From Sphingobium sp. (GTDB lineage: Bacteria > Pseudomonadota > Alphaproteobacteria > Sphingomonadales > Sphingomonadaceae): a stretch of DNA of 20,465 nucleotides. The notes beneath the pieces were generated by a model that worked only from the letters and a program-made list of their open reading frames with translations, made no database searches and had not been told where the DNA came from. Location of the stretch: NCBI GenBank assembly GCA_030148625.1, contig JASBTC010000432.1, positions 1-20,465 of the forward strand, given 5' to 3'. Position numbers and translations under genes: made by a program. Below are positions 1-8,174 of the stretch, in pieces (within the stretch, counting starts at the first letter, position 1; each line of letters begins with the position of its first letter).

Positions 1-488
1 CACATCTCCTTGCCGGTTTTGGCGTCGACCGCCGCCAGATAGCCGTCGAGCGTCGCGACATAAACAACGCCGTCGGCGACCGCGACGCCGCGATTGACCG
101 CGTCGCAACAGGTTCGCCGCGCGAACTGGCCGTCGACCTCCGGATCATATTGCCACAGCAGCTTGCCGGTCTTCGCATCGAGCGCATAAACCACGCTCCA
201 CGGGCCGCTGGTGTACATCACGCCGTCGACCACCACCGGCGTCGCCTCGACGCCGCGATGCGTGCGGCCGCGCACGACAAAATCCTTGAACTCCCAGGCG
301 ACGCCCAGCTTGGGCGCGTTCGATGCATCGATCTGCGAAGCGAGATAATAATGCGCGGTTTCCTGTTGCCAGGCAGCGCCCCCGCCCTGCCCGTCCGTGC
401 CGCCACAGCCCGTCAGGAGCATCGAGAACAGGCCGACCGCTGGCGTCAGCCGCCGAAGAGTCCGCTTCACCCAATATCCGATCATCAT
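1..488 (-). CDS. PQQ-dependent alcohol dehydrogenase, N-terminal part (runs off window)
   Basis: This is the first ~162 residues of a quinoprotein dehydrogenase; the rest lies beyond base 1. The N-terminus is basic and hydrophobic and ends in a lipobox (LTGC, Cys at residue 27-28), so an outer- or inner-membrane-anchored periplasmic lipoprotein is likely. Beta-propeller repeats follow: 'GVEATPVVVDGVMY', then 'VYALDAKTGKLLWQYDP', then 'AAVDAKTGKEMW'. The adjacent cysteine pair in 'RRTCCDAVNRG' (about residues 126-127) is the vicinal disulfide that contacts PQQ in quinoprotein and quinohaemoprotein alcohol dehydrogenases. Whether a C-terminal haem c domain is present cannot be seen. Two consecutive ATGs (488 and 485) both lie behind a GAGG-type ribosome-binding site. 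The gene starts 77 nt after the TonB-receptor stop on the same strand, so co-transcription is plausible. The alcohol substrate is unknown. Confidence 0.88.
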   Translation of the reverse strand, partial: MMIGYWVKRTLRRLTPAVGLFSMLLTGCGGTDGQGGGAAWQQETAHYYLASQIDASNAPKLGVAWEFKDFVVRGRTHRGVEATPVVVDGVMYTSGPWSVVYALDAKTGKLLWQYDPEVDGQFARRTCCDAVNRGVAVADGVVYVATLDGYLAAVDAKTGKEM

Positions 489-535
489 CTCGCCCTCTTC
501 CCGATGCCGCGAACGGGCGCGCCTGCCACCGACAG

Positions 536-571
536 GCGCGCCGATCGTCAAAAGCGCGCCAATCGTCAAAA
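536..571. repeat. Tandem 18-bp duplication at the TonB-receptor stop codon
   Basis: Two adjacent 18-bp copies (536-553 and 554-571) differ at one base. On the minus strand each copy contains TTT-TGA in the same frame, so the terminal Phe codon and stop of the receptor are duplicated just downstream. Confidence 0.85.
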
Positions 572-2896
572 GCCTTGGCGCAGCTCGATGCCGATGGTGC
601 GCGGCCGGATCGTCGAGAAACGGTCCACGCCCCCGCCAAGCTCGACATCGAGCTGCGGCCGGACATCGAACAGGTTGTTGGCGTAGAGTCGGATCGCCGT
701 ATCCTCATGACTGAGCGAGGCGAACAGGTTCACGACCTGATAGCTTTCCCGGAACTCGATCGGATTGGGGATATTGCCCGCGATGCCGCCCGGGAAGGTC
801 ACCGGCAGATCGGGATCGAACGAATAGCGCGCCTTGCCCTGATATTGATATTCGCCGCGAATATCGAAATTCCACATGCCCGGCAGTTCGAACGAATATC
901 CCGCATAGGCCGTCGCCATCCATTTCGGCACATTGGGCAACGGATCGCCGACATGGGCGGAGGTGCCCGGCACCGCCTCGGTCACGGTCGCCTTGGTATA
1001 AGCGGCGGTGCCGCCGATCTGGAAACCGCGCAACGGCTCGACACGCGCTTCGAGCTCGAACCCCTTCACCTCCGCGCTACCAATATTGTCGGTAAAGCCG
1101 AAGCCGCAGCTCGCCAAGCCGATCGCCTGCTGGATCTTTTTCCAGTCGGTGAAATAGGCGGACGCATTCACCATCACCTTGCCACCGGCGAACATGTTCT
1201 TGGTGCCGGCCTCATAGGTCCACAGATTGTCTGACCCGAAGCTGTCGGGCGCATTGTCGATACCCAGCTCGTCCAGATCGACGCGGCAGAGATCGGGATT
1301 GATGCGGAACCGGTTGGGTCCGCCGGGTCGGAAGCCCTTGGCGGCCGACGCGTAGACCATATTGTCCGGTGCCAGCTTGTACGACAGGCCAACCTTGGGA
1401 TTGACGCCATCCTCCTTGCTGCGGCGGTTCTTGATCTCGGTCAGGCCGCCGTTGAACGGGCCGTCGCCCAATATGTCGACGCGCTGGTCGATCTTGAACA
1501 CGCGCACGCCGGCGATGACGTCGAAGCCGTCGAACAAAGTGTAGCTCGCCTCGCCGAACAGCGCATATTGCTTGGTGTTGGTGAAGGTATCGCCGAAATA
1601 GACCAGCTCGGTTCCGACGATCGGCGTGGCGCCGGCCGTGTTGACCGACTGGATCAGCCGGTCATCCTGGTCCGAATAATAGGCGCCGATCTGCCATTTG
1701 AAGCGCGCGTCCTTGCCGCCGTTCGATGCCAGCCGCAATTCCTGGCTGAACGTGCCGGTGTCGCTGTCCGAGACATTTCGGCTGACATTGGGATACAGCG
1801 CGGGCACAAGACCGCCGATGAAGAAGCTGTAATCGCGGACATAGCTGAATTTGCGATCGAAATAGGCGGTGAGCGAAGTCGCCTTCACGCCGCCGAAATC
1901 CTTCTCGACGTTCAGGCTGTAGATGCCCGAGCTGTCGAAACTGGGCTGCGCGATCCGATAGGACGAGCTCATGTCCGAACGACCGAGGAAGATCTGCCCC
2001 GTGTCCGCCTGCTTGTAATCCTGGTAGAAGATCTGCGGACGGATGACCCAGCTCGGGTCCGGCCGCCATTCCAGCGAAAGCCGGCCGACATAGGTGTCGC
2101 CGAAATTCTGGTTCTTCGTCCGCCGGCTGGAAAGCGCATCCTGGCGGAACGGTGTGAAGACAGGGAAAGCCGTGCTGGACTTGAGCGTATCCTGCATGTC
2201 GCCGGGCACATTGTCGACATAGCCGCCGTCATGGCGATAATAGAAGCCCGCGCGTATCGCGAGCACGTCCTGGACGATGGGGGCGTTCACCACCACTTCG
2301 CCATTATAGGACGGGCCGCCATGCGCGGTCATCGCGGCGCCGATCGCAGTATCGACGCTGAACCGGCCCGGATCGGGGGTCGCGCTGACATATTTGATCG
2401 CACCGCCCATCGCGCTGCCGCCATAGAGCGTGCCCTGCGGCCCCTTCAGCACTTCCAGCCGCTGTACGTCGAAGAACATCGGATCATAGCCGCCGCTGAA
2501 CGTCGTCGAGATCGTCACCAGCGAAACATCGTCCAGATAGATTCCGACCGTCGGCGAGGAGGCATAGGTGCTGAGGCCACGGATGCTGTAGCGCGACAGG
2601 CCACGCTCGGTGCCCGAATTGGCGAGGCCCGGGACGCTGCGCAGCACGTCCTTCACATCCACCGCGCCGCGATCGCGCAGCGTGTCGGCCGAAACCGCGG
2701 TCAGCGAAACGGGAACATCCTGAATCCGTTCATTGGATTTCCGGGCAGTGACCACGATTTCGCCGTCATTGGCACGGGCTTCGTCCGTCGACAGGTCGAC
2801 GTCCTGCGCGTTCGCGGCACATGCCGATGCCAGCGCCGAACCCGCAGCGAGACAAAGGCCAAGCCGTACGGCGCGAAAGCGGATGGATCGATACAC
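566..2896 (-). CDS. TonB-dependent outer-membrane receptor
   Basis: A 776-residue TonB-dependent receptor that would import a scarce substrate across the outer membrane using TonB/ExbBD energy. The signal peptide runs to about residue 30 (cleavage after 'ACAANA'). A TonB-box-like segment 'EIVVTARK' (residues 46-53) is followed by a plug domain with 'IQDVPVSLTAVS', 'SVPGL', 'SIRGLS', 'VGIYLDDV' and 'RLEVLKGPQGTLYGGSAMGG', then a long beta-barrel ending in a terminal Phe ('LRQGF') as expected for BAM-dependent insertion. The start is set at GTG 2896 because a strong GGGAGGT ribosome-binding site lies 6 nt before it; the reading frame stays open to a TTG at 2911, but that codon would lie upstream of the ribosome-binding site. 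The plug resembles receptors linked to catabolic gene sets in sphingomonads rather than classical siderophore receptors, but the substrate cannot be read from sequence. Confidence 0.95.
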   Translation of the reverse strand: MYRSIRFRAVRLGLCLAAGSALASACAANAQDVDLSTDEARANDGEIVVTARKSNERIQDVPVSLTAVSADTLRDRGAVDVKDVLRSVPGLANSGTERGLSRYSIRGLSTYASSPTVGIYLDDVSLVTISTTFSGGYDPMFFDVQRLEVLKGPQGTLYGGSAMGGAIKYVSATPDPGRFSVDTAIGAAMTAHGGPSYNGEVVVNAPIVQDVLAIRAGFYYRHDGGYVDNVPGDMQDTLKSSTAFPVFTPFRQDALSSRRTKNQNFGDTYVGRLSLEWRPDPSWVIRPQIFYQDYKQADTGQIFLGRSDMSSSYRIAQPSFDSSGIYSLNVEKDFGGVKATSLTAYFDRKFSYVRDYSFFIGGLVPALYPNVSRNVSDSDTGTFSQELRLASNGGKDARFKWQIGAYYSDQDDRLIQSVNTAGATPIVGTELVYFGDTFTNTKQYALFGEASYTLFDGFDVIAGVRVFKIDQRVDILGDGPFNGGLTEIKNRRSKEDGVNPKVGLSYKLAPDNMVYASAAKGFRPGGPNRFRINPDLCRVDLDELGIDNAPDSFGSDNLWTYEAGTKNMFAGGKVMVNASAYFTDWKKIQQAIGLASCGFGFTDNIGSAEVKGFELEARVEPLRGFQIGGTAAYTKATVTEAVPGTSAHVGDPLPNVPKWMATAYAGYSFELPGMWNFDIRGEYQYQGKARYSFDPDLPVTFPGGIAGNIPNPIEFRESYQVVNLFASLSHEDTAIRLYANNLFDVRPQLDVELGGGVDRFSTIRPRTIGIELRQGF

Positions 2897-3143
2897 TCTA
2901 TTACCTCCCAAGGATTAGGTCCGGCTGGTCTGTCGCCGGTTCTTTTCTCAATCTCCGCCTCGAAACGGACGGAAGATCATGTCTGGATGATGTTTCGAAG
3001 TTCGCCCGGAACTTCGGCGGACAGAGCGGTTGCGCCTGCGATATTCATGACATTTCGCCCCTCTCTGAGGGCGCGACTAGTCTTCAGAACCCGACCGATG
3101 TGCAAATGATTATTCTTGCGGCACAGGCTTAGCCATTCTCACC

Positions 3144-4394
3144 CTAAAGGGATTCGAGAGCGCGATCGGCGGCGATCGCCCGGTCGCGGTAAAGCCAACA
3201 GACAAGCGCCACCACGAAGGTGACGGCCGGGATCATGAAACCGAACTCGTCGATCGCATAAGCCGTGAGACTCCCCCGCGGAGACGTCAGCGGCGTGAAG
3301 ATCTGCTGGATGAACAGATTGTGGCTGCCATGCAGGATGGCGCAGGGCCAGACGCTGCCCGATCTGAGCCTGAGCCAGGTCATAATGAAGCTCAGATTCA
3401 TCACCATGATGAAGAAGCAGGTCAGCGCGAAGACGCTGGGCGCGCCATTGTTGTAATTGGCGAACAGGATCAGCGGCACGTGCCACAGCGTCCAGATGAC
3501 GCCCGTCACCAGGGTTCCGCCGGTATAGCCGAAGCGGGCGTGCAGATGCGACGTGAGAAAGCCGCGCCAGCCGATCTCCTCGCCCAGTCCCCGGGCGGTG
3601 GCGGAAACGATGCCGGTCAGTCCGACGAAGACGATATAAGCTGGAACGAACCGCGCCGGATCGGTGAAACTCCAGCCCCCGTTGCGGACGAACTTGAAGA
3701 GGGCCCGCAAGCTGGCCTTGAAGCCGACCTGCTGCTTGATCGCCTCCATCTTGCCCTTGATCCGCGCGACTTCGGACAGGCCGATCCGGTGGATCCGATC
3801 CGCGGTCGTCGTCGACTCGAACAGCCGCTCGGCATAATAGGCCTTGCCGTTGGGGTTCTTGCCGACCCCGGTCGCGACCACATCGGTGTTCGACCGGTCC
3901 GCTTCCAGCCAGCCTATGATCTGGCGATAGGCCGGCCCCCAATCCTCGAGCAGCGCCTTGCGCGCCGCCGCCTTGTACCGGTCGGCCTGTGTCTGATCGA
4001 TCTTGCCCGCCTTGACGAGCGCGTCCGCCTTCGCCTGCGCATCGGTCCAGACGCTGTTGTCGCCCACGCCATCGAAGGGCGCGCCGGCGATCAGCGCATA
4101 TCCCTGCTTGATCGCGCCGTCATAAGCGAATCTGAGCGGACGCGATCCAGCGGCGGCATTCAGCTTCGCCGTTTCGAGGCGCTGGAGCAGCGCGCGCGAA
4201 AGCCCTTTGATCCGCGCGATATAGGCATCCATGTCCGCCGGTTCGTCGACCTTGTCGTAAGCCTTCTTGTCGCCCATGTACGAGCGGCCCATCGGGCTGA
4301 AATCGAGTTGCTCCTCGAACTTGGCATTGAACCAGGCATTGATCCGCACATCCTCCGTCGTGACGCCCTGCGCCTCCGCCAACGACGCGATCAC
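3144..4394 (-). CDS. Chimeric ORF: DUF885 remnant fused to CPBP intramembrane protease core
   Basis: Residues ~12-238 resemble the N-terminal half of DUF885 proteins: 'RINAWFNAKFEEQLDFSPM', then 'DMDAYIARIKG', 'RFAYDGAIKQG', 'IAGAPF', and 'STTTADRIHRIGLSEVARI'. The usual zinc half with its HExxH-type motif is absent. From ~245 the protein becomes the core of a CPBP (CAAX-protease/bacteriocin-processing) intramembrane glutamic protease: 'GLGEEIGWRGFL' (Glu272, Glu273, Arg277), 'WHVP' (His305), 'HGSHN' (His355, Asn359) and 3-4 hydrophobic helices. CPBP proteins usually have additional N-terminal helices, which are missing here. The start is unclear: the frame is open upstream to a TGA at 4464-4466 and that stretch reads like a signal peptide, but GTG 4394 is the only conventional start in it and has no clear ribosome-binding site. 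It may be a functional fusion or a remnant of two decayed genes. The CPBP call is firm; the DUF885 call is from remembered family motifs. Confidence 0.75.
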   Translation of the reverse strand: MIASLAEAQGVTTEDVRINAWFNAKFEEQLDFSPMGRSYMGDKKAYDKVDEPADMDAYIARIKGLSRALLQRLETAKLNAAAGSRPLRFAYDGAIKQGYALIAGAPFDGVGDNSVWTDAQAKADALVKAGKIDQTQADRYKAAARKALLEDWGPAYRQIIGWLEADRSNTDVVATGVGKNPNGKAYYAERLFESTTTADRIHRIGLSEVARIKGKMEAIKQQVGFKASLRALFKFVRNGGWSFTDPARFVPAYIVFVGLTGIVSATARGLGEEIGWRGFLTSHLHARFGYTGGTLVTGVIWTLWHVPLILFANYNNGAPSVFALTCFFIMVMNLSFIMTWLRLRSGSVWPCAILHGSHNLFIQQIFTPLTSPRGSLTAYAIDEFGFMIPAVTFVVALVCWLYRDRAIAADRALESL

Positions 4395-4527
4395 GCCCGC
4401 GCCCGAAACGGCCAGCGCACCGGGCGGCCATATAAAGGCCGAAATGACCAGACCGCTCAGGTCTCAAACGCGCCACAGACAGTCTCCCAACTCTTTTCAT
4501 TTTGAATCGTCGAAGTCTCGGCCTTGT

Positions 4528-5622
4528 TCAGGCGCCCCAGACCTTTTCGTAGACGCGCAGCCAATTCTCCCCGAGCACCCTTCGGATCTCTGCGTCGGTC
4601 CAGCCGCGCTGCATCAGCCCCTGGGTGACGTTGGGCAATTCGCTGATCGTGCCGAAGTCCTTCACCATGAACCATGGCGGATTGTTGCTGTAGACGTCGG
4701 GCGGCCAGAGTTCGGGAATGATCGCGACCAGATCGGGCCGGTCGAACATGAAGTCCGGCCCCAGCCCGATATGATCGACGCCGACGAGCCGCTTCAGATA
4801 GTCATATTGATCCAGATGCTTGTCCAGCGCGACCTGGGGCGTGATCGGGATCTTCTCGTCCTTCACGCTGCGGGCGTGAAAATCGTTGACGCTGGTCAGG
4901 CCGATGACGCCGCCCGTCGCCGCGATCTTCTCGATCAGCCGGTCGGTCATGTTGCGCGGATTGTCGACCAGCGCGCGCAAATTGGTGTGCGAGCAGATGA
5001 CCGGCACGCCCTGCGAGATCTCGATCGCGTCGAACGAGGTCTGCTCCCCCGAATGCCCGCCGACATCGAGGACGATCCTCTGCTTGTGGACCTCCTCCAC
5101 CAGCCGCTTGCCGGCGCGCGTAAGGGCCACGCTCGGGTCGAGCGCGCCGCCGCCGAACGCACTGGCCGTGTTGTAGACGAGGCCACAGATCCGCAAGCCC
5201 AGCTCGCGATAGGCGCGCAGATTCCTGATTGCCGGCATCACCGTATCGCCGTCGCGGATCAGCGTTTCTGCCGATTGCCAGCCCGACAGATGCCCGACCT
5301 TCCCCGCCTTTTGCGCCGCGCGTATCTCGCGCACAGTGCCGACCTGGACGATGCGGCTGGAATATTTGTCGCAGAAATGCAGCAGGTTCACGAAGCTGTC
5401 GAAACCGCCCATGCTCTGATGCCAGCAATCGACTCCCGCTGCCTCGATCATGCCGAGATATTTCTCGGTCAGCCCGGACGGATCGAGCCCGTCGACCAGC
5501 AAGGTCGAATCCTGGAGCCGCCGTGCTTCCGCCCTGTCCGCCGTCCGGCCGCTCGCGGGACGGGCGAGCGCGCCCGCCGCCGCCGCGCCCATGGCGGCAC
5601 ACAGATATTCTCTCCGGTTCAT
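4528..5622 (-). CDS. M19 (membrane dipeptidase)-like protein with Tat-type signal, metal ligands partly missing
   Basis: A 364-residue member of the M19 renal-dipeptidase superfamily, an amidohydrolase-type TIM barrel that normally cleaves dipeptides with a two-zinc centre. The N-terminus (Met-Asn-Arg-Arg-Glu-Tyr-Leu then an Ala-rich stretch) suggests Tat export to the periplasm; the start at ATG 5622 was chosen because it begins this signal. Retained family features are His190 ('DVGGHSG'), His212 and Arg216 ('CSHTNLRAL'), Asp290 ('GVDHIGLGPDF'), and the C-terminal 'LPNVTQGLMQRGWTDAEIRRVLGENWLRV'. The first metal motif, normally DGHxD, reads DGLDPS (residues 44-49), and the bridging Glu region reads 'GHLSGWQSAE'. 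M19 subfamilies with a DGL motif exist, so this may be altered chemistry rather than decay. It lies between the esterase and the DUF885/CPBP ORF, as if in one transcription unit. Confidence 0.85.
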   Translation of the reverse strand: MNRREYLCAAMGAAAAGALARPASGRTADRAEARRLQDSTLLVDGLDPSGLTEKYLGMIEAAGVDCWHQSMGGFDSFVNLLHFCDKYSSRIVQVGTVREIRAAQKAGKVGHLSGWQSAETLIRDGDTVMPAIRNLRAYRELGLRICGLVYNTASAFGGGALDPSVALTRAGKRLVEEVHKQRIVLDVGGHSGEQTSFDAIEISQGVPVICSHTNLRALVDNPRNMTDRLIEKIAATGGVIGLTSVNDFHARSVKDEKIPITPQVALDKHLDQYDYLKRLVGVDHIGLGPDFMFDRPDLVAIIPELWPPDVYSNNPPWFMVKDFGTISELPNVTQGLMQRGWTDAEIRRVLGENWLRVYEKVWGA

Positions 5623-5787
5623 GCTGTCGGCCCGCCCCTTTCGTTCGATCGCCGCCGCATTCTTGTCGTGCGGTTCCTGGCGCGCCGGCAATCTGGCGGG
5701 AATCGACCCGATCGCGCAAACGAGTATTGCTGACTCGCAGCCTAAGATATTCTCATTCTTACTGGCTTAAAACGGAGGCTTAGCTCC

Positions 5788-5808
5788 AAGTCAGGGCTAG
5801 ACTGACTT
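5788..5808. repeat. Short hairpin downstream of the esterase gene
   Basis: AAGTCAG (5788-5794) and CTGACTT (5802-5808) form a perfect 7-bp stem with a 7-nt loop, just past the stop of the minus-strand esterase. There is no clear U-tract on the minus strand, so it is at best a weak terminator or attenuator before the dipeptidase gene. Confidence 0.4.
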
Positions 5809-5812
5809 TGCC

Positions 5813-6991
5813 TTACGCCGGATCGAGCGGCGCGGAGGGCGCAAAGGCCAGCCCGGCGAAACGCTCACCGATCAGCCGGTGTGTCGCCGCATCGGGATGC
5901 AGCCTGTCGGGCAAAGGCAAGGCTGCATGGTCGGCTTCCCCGTAAAGTGCGCGCCCGTCGAGATAATGGATATTCGGATCAGCCACGGCGCGCTCCACCA
6001 CGATCCGCGAGAGGACGTCGCGAATGACGCTCAGTGTCAGCTTGCCGCCCGCGACTTCGCGCGGATCGCCTGATGCGCGATACAGCAATTGCCCATCGGC
6101 AAGATCGGGGGCGGTCGGCCCGGGAGTGTCCTCATGGATCGGGCAAAGGATCGAAGAAACGACCAGCAACGGTGTCGCCGGATGCCCCTCGCGGATGGTA
6201 TCGAGAAAGCCGTGAACGGCCGGGCCGAAGGCGCGCAGACGCATCGCGTCGGTGTTGACCAGGTTGATGCCGAGCTTGACGCTGATCAGATCGGCCGGCG
6301 TGTCCCGCATGGTGCGCGCGGTGAAGGGATCGAGCAGCGCGTTGCCACCAAACCCCAGGTTGATCAGTTCGACGCCGGAGAGCAAGGCGGCGACCGCCGG
6401 CCAAATACCGGTTGGGCTCGCAGCGTCCGAACCATGGCTGATCGAGCTGCCATGGTGCAGCCAGGTCTTGCGGCCCGTTTCGGCGACGGGCGCGACGGGC
6501 GCGACGGGCGCGTTGGTGCGCAACGCAATCAACTCGGTCATTTCATTATGCGGCAGCCAGATCTCGACCGTCTTGTCCCCCTCCGCCAGGTCGGTGAAAC
6601 GCACGCTTCCCGGCGAGCCGGTTTCGGTCACGGCCGAGCCCGTCATCATGTCGATGCGCATGATATTGCCGCCCGCGACGCTGGCCCGGCCCACCGGCCG
6701 GCCATCGACGCGCATGTCATGAACCCCATCGGGGCGTGGGGGAAAACCGGCATAAATGCGCCTGGTCGGTAGCACGTCCAACGCGATGGCAGTCGCGGCA
6801 GTGCGAAAGACCAGGCGGACTCCCGATGGCTGGCTTTCGGTCATCGCCAGCAGCGGATCCGCGCACTGCGCACGCGCCCAGGCCGGCAGGCGGTGCGGCA
6901 ATATCCCTTGCGCCGTCCGCTCGATCTCGATCGCGCCGCGCAGAAGGTCGTGACCGATGGGGGTGATGATCCAGTGCTGTGCGATGGTCAT
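5813..6991 (-). CDS. SGNH/GDSL hydrolase (SsfX3-like two-domain esterase)
   Basis: A 392-residue protein with an N-terminal beta-rich domain (~1-170) and a C-terminal SGNH hydrolase domain, an arrangement known from SsfX3-type GDSL acyltransferases and esterases. Block I is 'HHGSSISHGSD', with the nucleophile probably Ser183 and the usual Asp of GDS replaced by Ser182. Block II is 'NLGFGGNA' and block III 'KLGINLVN'. Block V is 'PDRLHPDA', with Asp362 and His365 completing the triad. No signal peptide is evident, so it is probably cytoplasmic. The likely role is hydrolysis or transfer of an acyl ester on an imported compound. The gene is divergent from a LysR regulator across a 235-nt region containing LysR-type inverted repeats, which suggests control by that regulator. 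The ribosome-binding site before ATG 6991 is weak. A triplicated 9-bp repeat encodes Pro-Val-Ala x3 at the domain linker. Confidence 0.88.
   Translation of the reverse strand: MTIAQHWIITPIGHDLLRGAIEIERTAQGILPHRLPAWARAQCADPLLAMTESQPSGVRLVFRTAATAIALDVLPTRRIYAGFPPRPDGVHDMRVDGRPVGRASVAGGNIMRIDMMTGSAVTETGSPGSVRFTDLAEGDKTVEIWLPHNEMTELIALRTNAPVAPVAPVAETGRKTWLHHGSSISHGSDAASPTGIWPAVAALLSGVELINLGFGGNALLDPFTARTMRDTPADLISVKLGINLVNTDAMRLRAFGPAVHGFLDTIREGHPATPLLVVSSILCPIHEDTPGPTAPDLADGQLLYRASGDPREVAGGKLTLSVIRDVLSRIVVERAVADPNIHYLDGRALYGEADHAALPLPDRLHPDAATHRLIGERFAGLAFAPSAPLDPA
6483..6509. repeat. Three tandem copies of a 9-bp coding repeat
   Basis: Three exact copies of GCGACGGGC encode (Ala-Pro-Val)n on the minus strand, in the linker between the N-terminal and SGNH domains of the esterase. 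The repeat keeps the frame, so copy-number change would only alter linker length. Confidence 0.85.
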
Positions 6992-7061
6992 GGTCGGGGT
7001 CCGGGACTGAAGACGATACGGGTGAGCGATATGCGAACGGTATCATCATAGTCGTCAACAC

Positions 7062-7074
7062 ATAGAAAATCTAT
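7062..7074. promoter_or_regulatory. 13-nt palindrome in the lysR/esterase divergent region
   Basis: ATAGA-AAA-TCTAT is a perfect inverted repeat, 71 nt upstream of the esterase start and 152 nt upstream of lysR. LysR regulators typically bind such AT-rich dyads between themselves and a divergent target. Confidence 0.45.
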
Positions 7075-7085
7075 CGAATGTCGAA

Positions 7086-7102
7086 GATTGGACTTGTCAA
7101 TC
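7086..7102. promoter_or_regulatory. LysR box-like inverted repeat (T-N11-A)
   Basis: GATTG-N7-CAATC is a perfect 5-bp dyad that contains the classical T-N11-A LysR-type motif. It sits 12 nt from the neighbouring 13-nt palindrome, about one helical turn, as expected for a recognition site and an activation site bound by one tetramer. Confidence 0.5.
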
Positions 7103-7226
7103 CGACCATCTGCTTTACGATGACACTCTATTGAAATGGCGCATCTGAGCGTCACACCGCGACACTGTGGGAATCAGGGGGGCGCAAAATGAAAAATCAT
7201 GAGACCGGGAAGGCAGAGAACGCCTA

Positions 7227-8119
7227 ATGTCGCGCGACCTGCCCAATCTCGACTGGCTCCGCGTATTTTCAGCGACGGCCGCGACCGAAAGTTTCGCGCT
7301 GGCGGCATTGCGCCTGGGCGTAACGCCGGGCGCCGTCAGCCAGCGGATCAAGGCGCTCGAAGCGTTCCTGGGTGTCAGCCTCTTTCAGCGTTACCCCCAG
7401 GGCGTGAAGCTCACCGAAGCGGGCAAACGTTACGCGCAGCGCGTGCGGCCATCGCTCGAGCAACTCACGCTTGCGACGCAGGAAATCACGTCGACGCAAA
7501 CCGCCAGAGCGGTTCGGCTGACCATATTGCCCGCGCTGGCACAATTGTGGCTGGGTTCGCGCATGGATCTTTTCCACAAGCTCCATACCAACGCGACCGT
7601 CGAAATCTGGGCCGACCCGGTCGTGATCATCTCCGCACCTCGAATTTCGACGTGGCGATCCGTTATGGCAGACCGCCATTTCCCGGCTGCGAATATCGTG
7701 AGCTGTTCTTCGACGAACTCGTTCCCATGGCGAGCCCGGCGCTGATCGAGGCATCCGAGATAGACGAGCGTGGATTGCCGGTCGGCGCACCGCTGATGGT
7801 CGACACATATTGGCAGAATGATTTCGACGATTGGCTGACAAGCACCGGCCAGATGCGCCCGGACAATCTGATCACCCAGACCTTTTCGCTCTATTCGATG
7901 ACCGTCGAAGCGACAGTGAGCGGGCGCGGCTTCATGATCGGCCACACCTCGCTGCTCGGCGACCTGCTCGAACAGGGCAAGCTTCAGATCCTGTCCGACA
8001 AGCGGGTGACCGCGCACAATCAATTCTATCTGCTGACCAAGGCAGCCGTCCCGCTGTCCGATGCCGCCGAGACTTTCCTGAACTGGATCCTGGAGCAAGC
8101 AAGACCGCCGGAAGGCTGA
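7227..8119 (+). pseudogene. LysR-family (GcvA-like) regulator, 1-nt frameshift
   Basis: The N-terminal half is read from ATG 7227: 'LPNLDWLRVFSATAATESF', a winged HTH at residues ~22-55 ('LRLGVTPGAVSQRIKALE'), 'FQRYPQGVKLTEAGKRY' and the start of the effector domain ('ARAVRLTILPALAQLWL'). This frame leaves the family pattern after Asp-Pro-Val-Val-Ile near 7628 and stops at 7745. The +2 frame then continues with 'LRTSNFDVAIRYGRP' and a normal effector domain through 'FLNWILEQARPPEG' to 8119. One inserted G between 7628 and 7629 would give Val-Val-Ile-Asp-Leu-Arg and a ~297-residue protein, the usual LysR length. This is either a genuine disabling 1-nt deletion or a sequencing error. The gene is divergent from the SGNH esterase and probably controlled it and perhaps the whole island. 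A modest AAGG-type ribosome-binding site precedes the ATG. Confidence 0.88.
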
Positions 8120-8174
8120 GCGGCTGCGCCGCGATGATGCTGGGATTTGATCGACCGGATTCAGACACCCCAAT

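Noticed and set aside
3060..3080. Small inverted repeat (CCTC/GAGG) upstream of the TonB receptor
   Set aside because: Stem of only a few base pairs without U-tract or other support; expected by chance.
1568..3109. 513-codon plus-strand open frame
   Set aside because: Mirror of the TonB receptor; no start signal and no domain.
4267..5733. Long plus-strand open frame of 488 codons
   Set aside because: It is antisense to the M19 gene and the chimeric ORF, rich in Arg/Ala/Pro with no domain, and has no ribosome-binding site; typical antisense openness in GC-rich DNA.
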